Origin: Eikenella longinqua
GTDB lineage: Bacteria > Pseudomonadota > Gammaproteobacteria > Burkholderiales > Neisseriaceae
Length of the DNA stretch: 64,000 nucleotides
Reading direction: 5' to 3'
Assembly: GCF_001648355.1 (NCBI RefSeq)
Contig: NZ_LXSL01000012.1
Coordinates: forward strand, 8-64,007
Part shown: positions 16,351 through 24,252 of the stretch, in pieces
How positions within the stretch are numbered: the stretch's first letter is position 1
How the letters are laid out: each line of letters starts with the position of its first letter
Program-made: the position numbers and the translations under genes
The notes under the pieces: generated by a model
The model's input: only the letters and a program-made list of their open reading frames with translations
The model's database searches: none
What the model was told of the DNA's origin: nothing

Positions 16351-16445
16351 TATAGCGTGGAATGCGCTGCTGCGACTTGCCGTGTAGCATTCATATTGCC
16401 CTGCGGCTTCGTTGCCGTGCCTTGATTTAAATCGAATTCACTATA
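16351..16445. mobile_element. Degenerate Correia-like element
   Basis: The right end GATTTAAATCGAATTCACTATA with the preceding CTGCGGCTTCGTTGCCGTGCCTT block matches the right half of a Correia element. A weaker left end TATAGCGTGG begins at 16351. It is about 95 bp and decayed. It sits upstream of the lipoprotein gene at 16480 and may contribute TATAGA (16442-16447) as a -10, though the -35 is poor. Confidence 0.55.
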
Positions 16446-16479
16446 GAATGGAGTTCCTTATCGACAGAAGGAGGTTTAA

Positions 16480-17043
16480 ATGAAAGCAGCCAACTACTTA
16501 TTGCCTTTGGCCACCGCAGCCTTGCTGGGCGCGTGCTCGAGCGGGGGCGGTATGCCGCGCGGGCAGCAAACGGCGGATTACAAAATGGAAGTGGCAGGCG
16601 GGGTGCAGGCCGAGGTGGGGCGCAGCGCGGCCGCTTCGAGCTACCGCTACGGCTTCGGCATCCGCCTGAAAAACGCGCCGCGCGTGGCTTCGGTACGCAT
16701 TGAGCGCACCCGAGGCGGCGAGCTTGGCGTGGTGTTTGACGACAGCCGCAGCCCCACCACCGCCACCAAAGGCTGGCAGCGCCACGCCGACGGCTCGCGT
16801 TCCTACCTCTACAACAACGGCGACGGCACCTACGATTGGATCGGCCAAACCGCCGCCCGCAGGCTCACGCCGCAGCAGGCGCCGTGGCTCTACCAATCCG
16901 GCACCACCCACCAGCAATACCGCATCACCATCCGCGATTTGCAGGGCAAAGAAACCGTGTTGCTGCAAGACACCGCCATCCCGCCCGCGCAGAAACAGTC
17001 TATCCTGAGGCTGTGGGAAGGCCGCGGCAGGGCGCGGCGCTAG
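16480..17043 (+). CDS. Hypothetical lipoprotein
   Basis: A 187-residue protein with a lipoprotein signal peptide; the lipobox LLGAC places the acylated Cys at 19. The start is fixed by AGAAGGAGG upstream of ATG 16480. The mature part is polar, without membrane segments, and contains blocks SYRYGFGIRLKNAPRVASVRI and YLYNNGDGTYDWIG suggesting a beta-rich fold. I do not recognise a family. It follows a degenerate Correia element and is convergent with the hydrolase gene. Confidence 0.65.
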   Translation: MKAANYLLPLATAALLGACSSGGGMPRGQQTADYKMEVAGGVQAEVGRSAAASSYRYGFGIRLKNAPRVASVRIERTRGGELGVVFDDSRSPTTATKGWQRHADGSRSYLYNNGDGTYDWIGQTAARRLTPQQAPWLYQSGTTHQQYRITIRDLQGKETVLLQDTAIPPAQKQSILRLWEGRGRARR

Positions 17044-17067
17044 TTGGCCGAAGGGCTGGATATTGGA

Positions 17068-17107
17068 AGGCTACCTGAAAACGCATGGATTGTTTTTCAG
17101 GTAGCCT
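17068..17107. terminator. Inverted eikDUS pair between convergent genes
   Basis: AGGCTACCTGAA 17068-17079 and TTCAGGTAGCCT 17096-17107. The right copy contains the stop codon of the leftward hydrolase gene (17097-17099), so the pair serves as stop codon, terminator and uptake signal at once. Confidence 0.7.
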
Positions 17108-17789
17108 TTGGTTGTGGCCGGATGCGCAGCACGGCCTTATTTGCAAACCCGTCCAGCGCCTGCCAAGCCTGCGGCAGCTCAGTAAAGCCGTCGGAAGCCA
17201 GGAAATGCCCGGCATCGGGCACGGTTATCACGCGTGCGCCCAATGCGTTGGCCAGCTTCATGCTTTCGGCCGGGGCGACAATCGGGTCGTTGGCGCTGAT
17301 GATGCAGGCGATGTTGGCCGTCATGCGGCGGACGGCCGGCAAATCGAGCCGGGCCTGCCCCACATAGCGGTCGATCGAATAGCCTTCGATTTCGGGCAGC
17401 CGGGGCAGCTTCCCGGCAAAGCCGGACACCAACACCAAACCGCCGATTTCGGGCGGGCGGGTGTGAGAAAGATAATGCAGCAGGCTGATGTTGCCCAAGC
17501 TGTGGGCGATGAATAAATCATCTGGCTGCGGCATGCCGATGTGTTCGGCGAGCGTGCGCTGCCAAGCCTGAAAATCGGCGTGGCGGCTATCGGGCAGCGC
17601 GGGCACGTCCACGTTGTAGCCGCGTGCTTTCAGGCCGGCCGAAAGGCGGGCAAACCAATGGTCGTCGGGGGTGGCGCCCCAGCCGTGGATGATGAAGGCG
17701 CGTTGGGTGCGGGCTGTTTGTTTGGCACGGGGCAGCGCGCAGGCGGATAATGCCAGCGCGGCGGTTAGGCAGAATTGGCGTCGGTTCAT
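17097..17789 (-). CDS. RBBP9/YdeN-family alpha/beta hydrolase, lipoprotein
   Basis: A 230-residue putative serine hydrolase. The signal peptide ends in the lipobox LSAC (Cys17). The first strand motif is AFIIHGWGATPDDHWF, the nucleophile is Ser97 in AHSLGN, the acid probably the Asp of SANDPIV, and the base the His of DAGHFL. This matches the RBBP9 family. The C-terminal residues KAT and the stop are encoded by an eikDUS. Substrate unknown. It is followed on the same strand upstream by the EthD-domain gene but has its own ribosome site (AAGGAGA). Confidence 0.75.
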   Translation of the reverse strand: MNRRQFCLTAALALSACALPRAKQTARTQRAFIIHGWGATPDDHWFARLSAGLKARGYNVDVPALPDSRHADFQAWQRTLAEHIGMPQPDDLFIAHSLGNISLLHYLSHTRPPEIGGLVLVSGFAGKLPRLPEIEGYSIDRYVGQARLDLPAVRRMTANIACIISANDPIVAPAESMKLANALGARVITVPDAGHFLASDGFTELPQAWQALDGFANKAVLRIRPQPKAT

Positions 17790-17798
17790 GGCGTCTCC

Positions 17799-18170
17799 TT
17801 AGAAAATCACGTCTTCCCGCGCCAGCCACAAATACGATTCGGCGTGGTTCACAAAGCGGCGTTCGTCTTCATACAGCCGCCGGCTGGCGGCTTGGGCGGC
17901 GGGTGTGCTGCGTGCCGCCTGCATTTGCGCCAGGCTGTGCCACCACACTTCGCCCAGCCCGTCGAAAGGGTAGGCCAAGGTGCCGCGTGATTTTGCCAAG
18001 CCTTGCTGGACGGCATCATCAGGCAGCAGCACGGTTTGGGCGTAGCGCGCAATGCCCAAGTCTTCGCGCAGTTCGGCCACCAGCGGCGCATGGTGGTGAC
18101 GCCAGTAGTGTAAAAATGCTTCGCGGCTGATGGCGGGCAGCCGTTTGACGCACATGCAGAGTTTGATCAT
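17799..18170 (-). CDS. EthD-domain protein
   Basis: A 123-residue ferredoxin-like dimeric alpha-beta barrel protein of the EthD family, seen from the opening MIKLCMCVKRLPAISREAFLHYWRHHHAPLV and the block YPFDGLGEVWWHSLAQM. Such proteins accompany degradative or stress enzymes. GGAG lies 6 bases before ATG 18170. It is divergent from a MerR-family gene across a 61-base gap and 10 bases upstream of the hydrolase gene, so EthD and hydrolase probably form an operon controlled by the MerR regulator. Confidence 0.75.
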   Translation of the reverse strand: MIKLCMCVKRLPAISREAFLHYWRHHHAPLVAELREDLGIARYAQTVLLPDDAVQQGLAKSRGTLAYPFDGLGEVWWHSLAQMQAARSTPAAQAASRRLYEDERRFVNHAESYLWLAREDVIF

Positions 18171-18231
18171 GAGGTGCTCCGTTTGGTTTAGAATCGCCAT
18201 TTTGAACCCTGACACAATGCAAAGGTCAAGC
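18171..18231. promoter_or_regulatory. Divergent promoter region with candidate MerR operator
   Basis: The gap between the EthD and MerR genes contains TTGAACC (about 18202-18208) and GGTCAA (about 18224-18229), an imperfect dyad. On the minus strand TTGACC is a good -35 reading toward the EthD gene. MerR-type regulators bind dyads between widely spaced -35 and -10 elements, so this is a plausible operator. Confidence 0.4.
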
Positions 18232-18567
18232 ATGAAAATCGGCGAATTTGCCCAAGCCTGCGGCAGCAGCGTGCGCATGATTCGGTTTTACGAAAGACTG
18301 AATCTGATTTCCCCCAAGCGCGGCGGCAACGGCTACCGCATTTATGATGCAGGCGATGTGGCCGTGGTGCGCAAAATCGTGCTGCTCAACAAAACCGGCG
18401 TGCCGCTCAAAGACCTTGCCCTGATGAGCGACTGCCTGCGCGATGAACCGCAGGATTTCTGCGCCGCACTGCGCGGCAGGCTGGCCGAACGTTTGGCGGC
18501 GATAGACGGGCAGATTAATGATCTGCGGCAGAGTAAGGCTTTGCTGGCGGAGCTATTGGGCAAGTAA
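18232..18567 (+). CDS. MerR-family transcriptional regulator
   Basis: A 111-residue regulator. The N-terminal winged helix-turn-helix reads MKIGEFAQACGSSVRMIRFYERLNLI, the wing contains GGNGYRIYDAGDVAVVRKI, and the C-terminal half is a dimerising coiled coil. No cysteine cluster typical of metal sensors is seen apart from single cysteines at CLRDE and DFCAAL. I chose ATG 18232, preceded by AAAGG; ATG 18217 is possible. It is divergent from the EthD-hydrolase genes, which are its likely targets. Confidence 0.8.
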   Translation: MKIGEFAQACGSSVRMIRFYERLNLISPKRGGNGYRIYDAGDVAVVRKIVLLNKTGVPLKDLALMSDCLRDEPQDFCAALRGRLAERLAAIDGQINDLRQSKALLAELLGK

Positions 18568-18579
18568 GGCGGCAGGCTG

Positions 18580-18769
18580 AGGCTACCTGAAAAATTGCCC
18601 GGCACCGATTCGAGCCAAGCAATAAAGGCTACCTGAAAATTTCAGCTTCGCAGAAACTCGCGCAGCTCGTTTTCAGGTAGCCTGCCTAATCCTTCCGGCC
18701 TATGCCGGAATAACTATTGTCGGGCAAAACCCGCTTGCTAGAATTTGCCGCCGTATTTTCAGGTAGCCT
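18580..18769. repeat. Cluster of four eikDUS with an embedded TTCAGCTTCGCAGAAACTC motif
   Basis: Copies lie at 18580-18591 and 18626-18637 (forward) and 18672-18683 and 18758-18769 (reverse). Between the second and third lies the recurring non-uptake motif at 18641-18660. The cluster separates the MerR gene from modA and must also hold the modA promoter, which I could not define. Confidence 0.7.
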
Positions 18770-18819
18770 CAAGCATTGCCGGGCTGCCGCCCGCAGATCA
18801 TGTTCATCAGGAGAAAACC

Positions 18820-19578
18820 ATGCCCCGCTTCCCCCGACTTGCCCTGGCCGCCGCGCTGCTGTGCGCCGCGCCGTTGGCCTTGGCCAAAGACCTCACCGTA
18901 TCCGCTGCCGCCAGCCTGAAAGAGGCGTTTCAGGAAATCAATGCCGCCTACGGCCGCGCCCATCCCGGCACGCAAATCCGGCTGAACACCGCCGCTTCCG
19001 GCGTGCTACTGCAACAATTGGTGCAGGGCGCGCCGGTGGACGTGTTGGCCACCGCCGACCAGGAAACGATGGACAAGGCCGCCGAAGCCAAGGTCATCGC
19101 CCCGGCCACGCGCCGCACCTTCGCGCTGAACGATTTGGTGCTGATTCAGCCAAACCGCGCCGCCTTCCGCGTGAGCCGTTTGCAGGATTTGGCCAACGCG
19201 CAGGTGCAGCGCGTGGCGGTGGGCAACCCGGCCAGCGTGCCGGCCGGCCGCTACACCAAGGCTGCGCTGGAAAAAGCCGGGCTGTGGAACGCGGTGGGCG
19301 CGAAGATGATTGCCACGCAAAACGTGCGCCAGGCGCTGGATTATGTGTCGCGCGGCGAGGTGGACGCGGGCTTTGTGTACCGCACCGATGCCATGCTGAT
19401 GCGCGACAAGGTGCGCATCGTGCGCGCCGTGCCGCTGGAAACGCCGGTGTCCTACGCGATTGCCGTTACCGCTTCCAGCAAAGAAGCCGCCGAAGCGGCG
19501 CGCTATCTGGATTTTATCCGCTCGCGCGAAGGCCGCCGCATTTTGCAGAAATATGGGTTTAACCCGGCCGTGCGTTGA
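18820..19578 (+). CDS. modA: Molybdate ABC transporter substrate-binding protein ModA
   Basis: A 252-residue periplasmic protein that captures molybdate (or tungstate) for ModBC. The signal peptide is at about 1-22 (cleavage near ALAKD). The mature N-terminus DLTVSAAASLKEAFQEI and the block FALNDLVLIQ are typical, and the anion-binding serines are in SAAAS and TAASGVLLQQL. CAGGAG precedes ATG 18820. First gene of modABC; a hairpin separates it from modB. Confidence 0.93.
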   Translation: MPRFPRLALAAALLCAAPLALAKDLTVSAAASLKEAFQEINAAYGRAHPGTQIRLNTAASGVLLQQLVQGAPVDVLATADQETMDKAAEAKVIAPATRRTFALNDLVLIQPNRAAFRVSRLQDLANAQVQRVAVGNPASVPAGRYTKAALEKAGLWNAVGAKMIATQNVRQALDYVSRGEVDAGFVYRTDAMLMRDKVRIVRAVPLETPVSYAIAVTASSKEAAEAARYLDFIRSREGRRILQKYGFNPAVR

Positions 19579-19595
19579 ATTGGAATATCCGGCAA

Positions 19596-19634
19596 AGGCT
19601 ACCTGAAAAAGCACATTGCGTTTTCAGGTAGCCT
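19596..19634. terminator. Inverted eikDUS pair between modA and modB
   Basis: AGGCTACCTGAA 19596-19607 and TTCAGGTAGCCT 19623-19634. The intra-operon hairpin probably lowers read-through, giving more binding protein than permease, as is common in ABC operons. Confidence 0.6.
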
Positions 19635-19664
19635 GTTGCCATTGATTTAATTGAAGGAATTTGA

Positions 19665-20336
19665 GTGTTGCAAGACGTATTGCCCGCGCTGCTGCTGTCG
19701 CTGAAGGTGTCGTTTTGGGCCAGCGGGCTAAACCTGCTCTTGGGTGTGGCCTGCGGCTGGCTGTTGGCGCGCCGCCGCTTTTTCGGGCGTGACCTGCTGG
19801 ACGTGCTGCTCACGCTGCCGATGGTGCTGCCGCCCACCGTGTTGGGCTACTACCTTCTGGTGCTGTTCGGGCGCAACGGCGCGCTCGGGCAATGGCTGCG
19901 CGAATATTTCGGCCTGAGCCTGATTTTCACCTGGCAGGGCGCGGTGCTGGCGGCGATGGCGGTTACCTTCCCGCTCATCTGCAAGCCGGCGCGGGCAGCG
20001 TTTGAAGAAGTGAACCCGCAATTGGAGCAGGCGGCGCGGGTGCTCGGGCTGCCCGAATGGGCGGTGTTTTTGCGGGTAACCCTGCCGTTGGCCTGGCGCG
20101 GCATTTTGGCCGGGCTGCTTCTGGCCTTTGCCCGCGCCCTGGGCGAATTCGGTGCCACGCTGATGATTGCCGGCAGCATTCCGAACCAAACGCAAACGCT
20201 CTCCATCGCCGTGTATGAAGCCGTGCAGGCGGGCGATGATGCGCTGGCGGGCAAGCTGGTGCTGCTGATTTCCGCGGTGTGCGTGGTCGTGTTGTGGAGC
20301 GTGAACCGCTTGGGCGGGGCAAGGGGGCGGGCATGA
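19665..20336 (+). CDS. modB: Molybdate ABC transporter permease ModB
   Basis: A 223-residue inner-membrane permease with five to six helices. The helices around LDVLLTLPMVLPPTVLGYYLLVLFG and the coupling loop AARVLGLPEWAVFLRVTLP followed by ALGEFGATLMIAGSIP identify the sulfate/molybdate permease type. The start is GTG 19665 (AAGGA 8 bases upstream). Its stop overlaps modC as ATGA. Confidence 0.92.
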   Translation: MLQDVLPALLLSLKVSFWASGLNLLLGVACGWLLARRRFFGRDLLDVLLTLPMVLPPTVLGYYLLVLFGRNGALGQWLREYFGLSLIFTWQGAVLAAMAVTFPLICKPARAAFEEVNPQLEQAARVLGLPEWAVFLRVTLPLAWRGILAGLLLAFARALGEFGATLMIAGSIPNQTQTLSIAVYEAVQAGDDALAGKLVLLISAVCVVVLWSVNRLGGARGRA

Positions 20337-21022
20337 GCGCTGCGCCGGTGTTCGATTTCGCCTTCGCCCTGCAAATTTCCGGCGGCGGGCAAACCTTCGA
20401 TTTAAACTGCCGCTGCCAAAGCCGCGCCAAACGGCTGGCCATCGTGGGCGCATCCGGCTCGGGCAAAAGCCTCACCCTGCAATTGCTGGCCGGGCTCCTG
20501 CGCCCGCAGGCCGGGCATGTGCGCATCAACGGCGCCTGCTACGGCGACACTGCGCGCAAGCTCTGGCTGCCGCCGCAGCAGCGGCAGGCCGGGCTGGTGT
20601 TTCAGGATTACGCCCTGTTCCCGCACCTTACCGTGGCGCAAAACATCGCCTTCGGCCTGAAGCGCAGCTGGCCCACGCCCGGGCACAAACAGGCCGCGCG
20701 GCTGGCCGCCTTCTGGCTGGACAAAATGCAGCTTGAACGCGTGGCCGCGCACTATCCGCACCAGATTTCCGGCGGCCAGCGCCAGCGCACAGCCCTGGCC
20801 CGCGCCTGCATTGCCCGCCCGCGCTGGCTGCTGCTGGACGAACCCTTCGCCGCCCTCGACACCGGCCTGCGTGCCCAAATGCGCCAATGGCTGCTCGCGC
20901 TGCAACAGGAGCTCGACCTCCCCATGCTGCTCATCACCCACGATCCGCAAGACAGCGCCGCGCTGGCCGAAGAAGTGGCTGAAATGGTGGCAGGGCGCTT
21001 GATGCACGGCGTGGCAGAATAA
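20333..21022 (+). CDS. modC: Molybdate ABC transporter ATPase ModC, short form without TOBE domain
   Basis: A 229-residue ATPase. Walker A GASGSGKS is at 39-46, the signature reads ISGGQRQRTALARA, Walker B WLLLDEPFAALD and the H-loop LLITHDPQD. Usual ModC proteins are about 350 residues with a C-terminal Mop/TOBE domain; here the protein ends soon after the H-loop region, so the regulatory domain is missing. A separate two-Mop-domain protein is encoded at 14160-14588. The start overlaps modB as ATGA. Confidence 0.9.
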   Translation: MSAAPVFDFAFALQISGGGQTFDLNCRCQSRAKRLAIVGASGSGKSLTLQLLAGLLRPQAGHVRINGACYGDTARKLWLPPQQRQAGLVFQDYALFPHLTVAQNIAFGLKRSWPTPGHKQAARLAAFWLDKMQLERVAAHYPHQISGGQRQRTALARACIARPRWLLLDEPFAALDTGLRAQMRQWLLALQQELDLPMLLITHDPQDSAALAEEVAEMVAGRLMHGVAE

Positions 21023-21040
21023 CGGCTGCACAGCGGTAAA

Positions 21041-21081
21041 AGGCTACCTGAAAAATCGCCGCATCATTTTTCAGGTAGCCT
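21041..21081. terminator. Inverted eikDUS pair between convergent modC and transporter gene
   Basis: AGGCTACCTGAA 21041-21052 and TTCAGGTAGCCT 21070-21081. The right copy supplies the TGA stop (21071-21073) and the last residues KAT of the leftward transporter. Confidence 0.7.
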
Positions 21082-21931
21082 TTTCCGCCACTGCCCGCTG
21101 CACGCCCCAAATAGAAGCCAACACCAACGCAAACCCCGCCAGCGATTTGCCGTCCATCCCCTGCCCCAAAAACAGCCAGCCCAACACAAAAGCACACACC
21201 GGGCTGAGCAATCCCAACGAAGATACGGCAGCAGGCGGTAGCCTCGCAATGCCGTCAAACCACAGTGCATAAGCCAACACCGCACCAAACAGGCAAAGAT
21301 ATAAATAACCGCCGATATTGGCAACAGTCAAATGTGGCAGCGGCGGCTCGGCAAGCAGGGCAACGGGCAGCAGAAACACGCCGCCAATCAGAAGCTGCCA
21401 GCCGGTAAACGCCAGCACGGGCAGCGACGTTTGGCGGTGTTTGGACAGATAAACGCCCAAAGCCATCGCCGCCGCGCCCGCCAGTGCCGCCGCAATTCCC
21501 GCCGCGTCATAGCGTGCCGTGGGCGACAAAACCAATAGTGCAATCCCCGCCACACCCGCCGCCGACCAAGCCCAAGCCGCTTTGGGCGGCATGGTTTTTC
21601 CAATCAGCCAGGTAAACACCAGCACCATCAGCGTCTGCGTGGAACTCAATACCGCCGCCAAACCGCCAGGCAGCCGGTACGCCGCCACAAACAGCATGGC
21701 TTGGAAAAAGCCGATATTCAAAAACCCGAGCAGCAAAACCGTCGCCCATTCCCCGCACTTGGGCATTTTCCTTGTCCACAAAAGCAGCAAAAGCCCCGCC
21801 GGCAACACGCGTATCAGCGCGGCGGTAAACGGGCGGTCGGGCGGCAGAAATTCGGTGGTAACCAGATAAGTGCTGCCCCAAATCAAGGGAGCGAGCGCGG
21901 TGGTGAGGATGGCGAGGGGGCGGCTTTGCAT
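21071..21931 (-). CDS. EamA/DMT-family transporter
   Basis: A 286-residue inner-membrane protein with ten hydrophobic segments in two EamA repeats (first beginning LIWGSTYLVTTEFLPPDRP, second MALGVYLSKHRQTSLPVLAF). The family exports metabolites or drugs, and the substrate is unknown. The C-terminus KAT and the stop codon come from an eikDUS. Just upstream of its start lies a degenerate mucDUS (TTCAGACGATCT, 21955-21966), so the gene may be at the edge of the foreign block that follows. A ribosome site is not strong (AGGAAAACGCC). Confidence 0.8.
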   Translation of the reverse strand: MQSRPLAILTTALAPLIWGSTYLVTTEFLPPDRPFTAALIRVLPAGLLLLLWTRKMPKCGEWATVLLLGFLNIGFFQAMLFVAAYRLPGGLAAVLSSTQTLMVLVFTWLIGKTMPPKAAWAWSAAGVAGIALLVLSPTARYDAAGIAAALAGAAAMALGVYLSKHRQTSLPVLAFTGWQLLIGGVFLLPVALLAEPPLPHLTVANIGGYLYLCLFGAVLAYALWFDGIARLPPAAVSSLGLLSPVCAFVLGWLFLGQGMDGKSLAGFALVLASIWGVQRAVAEKAT

Positions 21932-21954
21932 GGCGTTTTCCTGCGGTTTGGGCT

Positions 21955-21966
21955 TTCAGACGATCT
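21955..21966 (-). repeat. Degenerate mucDUS (TTCAGACGATCT)
   Basis: One mismatch from TTCAGACGACCT, the Neisseria mucosa-type uptake sequence. A more decayed partner (TTGTCTGAA) follows near 21980. It marks the left side of the 22-25.5 kb foreign block. Confidence 0.5.
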
Positions 21967-22005
21967 TTCAAGCCGAACGTTGTCTGAAAAGTGCGGTCAA
22001 AATTT

Positions 22006-22718
22006 GGGGCTGACGTAGATTAGCCCTAAATTCCACACCATCTCCGCAGGATTTTAAGCTGCCGGGACGGTGTGCCGAAGTTAAACCGAAATTCGCATTC
22101 TTTCAAGAACAGCAGGAAAGATTTGCGGTCGATTCCGTTGTATTTGCGTAAGACACGTTTTGCCTGATTCCAGAAATTCTCAATGCCGTTAATGTGGTTT
22201 TGACGGTCTGCAAATTCCTTGGAATGGTTAATACGGTGATGGATAAAACCACTCACGCCCAACTTGTCGTAACTGCTCAGGCTGTCGGTATAGACAATGC
22301 TGTCCGGCATGATTTTCTTTTTGATGACAGGCAGTAACGTTTCAGACTTGGCGTTATCCACCACAATGGTATAGACCCGTCCTTGTCGTTTCAGGATGCC
22401 GAATACCACTACCTTGTCTGCCGCACCACGCCCGCGTCTGCCTTTGCGGCGTCCGCCGAAATAGCTTTCGTCCAATTCGACCGGGCCGGCGAAAATTTCA
22501 TTGGCTGCCAATGCCAGATGATGGCTGATGACCATACGGATTTTACGGTAGAACAGGATAGCAGAGTTTGGCTGTATGCCCAAAATATCAGCAGCGGCAC
22601 GGGTGGTAACTTCGAGCACAAAAAAGCGAAGCAGTTCTCTCAGGGGTTTTTTCTTTAATTTGCGGAGTGTTATCTTCATATTTTGAGAGTAACGTAACTG
22701 CTAATCTAGTACAGCCCT
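22006..22718 (-). mobile_element. IS1595-family insertion sequence, IS1016 type
   Basis: A 713-bp element holding one transposase gene. The ends are imperfect inverted repeats: GGGGCTGACGTAGATTAGC at the left (22006-22024) and GCTAATCTAGTACAGCCCT at the right (22700-22718). It is flanked by a 7-base direct repeat AAAATTT (21999-22005 and 22719-22725), a plausible target duplication. It lies 58 bases before the hsdM start and may have displaced or replaced the native promoter. Confidence 0.8.
22026..22679 (-). CDS. IS1595-family (IS1016-type) transposase
   Basis: An intact 217-residue DDE-type transposase. Catalytic residues are likely Asp70 (VELDESYFGGRRKGRRGRG), Asp132 (VYTDSLSSYD) and the third acidic or Asn position in HINGIENFWNQAKRVL (164-167). 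The GRRKGRRGRG segment following the first Asp is typical of the IS1016 group. No frameshift is seen, so the element could still be active. Confidence 0.88.
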   Translation of the reverse strand: MKITLRKLKKKPLRELLRFFVLEVTTRAAADILGIQPNSAILFYRKIRMVISHHLALAANEIFAGPVELDESYFGGRRKGRRGRGAADKVVVFGILKRQGRVYTIVVDNAKSETLLPVIKKKIMPDSIVYTDSLSSYDKLGVSGFIHHRINHSKEFADRQNHINGIENFWNQAKRVLRKYNGIDRKSFLLFLKECEFRFNFGTPSRQLKILRRWCGI

Positions 22719-22776
22719 AAAATTTTTTAGGATATGTTAAAATACCCATTAATTTCCACTATCAAAACAAAATCTT

Positions 22777-24252
22777 ATGGCAATCAAAAAAACACAGCTA
22801 TACGCTTCCCTATGGGCAGGCTGCGACGAACTGCGTGGCGGGATGGACGCCGGCCAATATAAAGACTATGTACTGACCCTTCTGTTTCTCAAATACATTT
22901 CCGACAAACACAAAACCGGCACCGGCATGATAGACCTGCCTGCCGGCACGACCTTTGACGACATCGCCAAACTCAAAAACACCCCCGAAATCGGCGACAA
23001 CATCAACAAAACCATCGCCAAAATCGCCGAAGCCAATGACTTGAAAGGCATCATTGACGTTGCCGACTTCAACGACGAGGACAAGCTCGGCAAAGGCAAG
23101 GACATGGTTGACCGCCTGAGCAACCTGGTCGGCGTCTTTGAAAAACTCAACCTTTCCGCCAACCAAGCCGAAGACGATGATTTGCTGGGCGACGCCTACG
23201 AATACCTGATGCGCCACTTTGCCACCGAATCGGGCAAATCCAAAGGGCAGTTTTACACGCCTGCCGAAGTTTCCCGCATCATGGCGAAAATCATCGGCAT
23301 AGACCCCGACAGTCCCGCCAGCACCACCGTTTACGATCCGACCTGCGGCTCCGGCTCGCTGCTGCTCAAAGCTGCCGCCCAAGCCCGCAACCAAATCAGC
23401 CTGTACGGGCAGGAAAAAGACGTATCCACCACCTCCCTTGCCCGCATGAACATGATTCTGCACCACAACGAAACCGCCGAAATCCATACCGGCAACACAC
23501 TGGCAGAACCCTCATTTCTCGAACACGGCATGCTCAAAACCTTTGATTTTGCCGTTGCCAACCCACCCTTTTCCAGCAAAAACTGGACAAACGGGCTGCT
23601 CCCTTCAGACGACCGTTACAGCCGCTTCACCTACGGCATACCGCCCGAGAAAAACGGCGATTACGCCTTCCTGCTGCACCTGGTCAAAAGCCTGAAACCC
23701 ACCGGCAAAGGCGCCATCATTCTGCCGCACGGCGTACTCTTTCGCGGCAATGCCGAAGCGCGCATCCGTGCCGAGCTGCTCAAACAAGGGCTGATAAAAG
23801 GCATCATCGGACTGCCTGCCAACCTCTTTTACGGCACGGGCATCCCCGCCTGCATCATCGTCATCGACAAAGCCCACGCCCAAACCGCACAAATTGCCGA
23901 CAACGACCCGCAGCAAATCATCAGCGGCGGCAGCGTCTTCATGATTGACGCCTCACGCGGCTACATCAAAGACGGCAACAAAAACCGCCTGCGCGAGCAA
24001 GACATCCACAAAATCATCGACACCTTCACCCGACAGCTTGAAATCCCGCGTTACAGCCGCCTGGTCCACCTCAGCGAAATCGCCGCCCAAGACTACAACC
24101 TCAACCTGCCGCGCTACATCGACAGCGGCGAACGCGAAGACATCCAGGACCTGGCGGCACACCTCTACGGCGGCATCCCCGCGCGCGACATAGACGCCCT
24201 TGAAGCCTACTGGACAGTATTGGGTCGTCTGAAAGGGCGGCGAAGCGGTTGA
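22777..24252 (+). pseudogene. hsdM: Type I restriction-modification methyltransferase HsdM, C-terminally truncated
   Basis: 491 codons. The N-terminal HsdM helical domain is intact, followed by the AdoMet motif DPTCGSGSLLL (about 190) and the catalytic motif NPPF (about 266). The native protein ends at about ALEAYWTV; the next codons (LGRLKGRRSG) read through a mucDUS-like sequence at 24222-24233 and stop. Relatives of this subclass continue for some 300 residues and are followed by hsdS and hsdR. Here only the last part of hsdR follows. Another 11/12 mucDUS match lies inside the gene at 23604-23615. Methylation without HsdS is unlikely. Confidence 0.85.
24222..24233 (+). repeat. mucDUS-like sequence at the hsdM/hsdR deletion junction
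   Basis: GGGTCGTCTGAA matches AGGTCGTCTGAA at 11 of 12 positions and lies exactly where HsdM homology ends and HsdR homology begins about 10 bases later. It was probably the site where two copies recombined or where imported DNA was joined. Confidence 0.65.

Noticed and set aside
22683..22712. Outward promoter from the IS end driving hsdM (TTGAGA-N18-TAGTAC)
   Set aside because: Both hexamers are weak, and AT-rich sequence after the IS offers other -10 candidates, so I did not list it as a feature.
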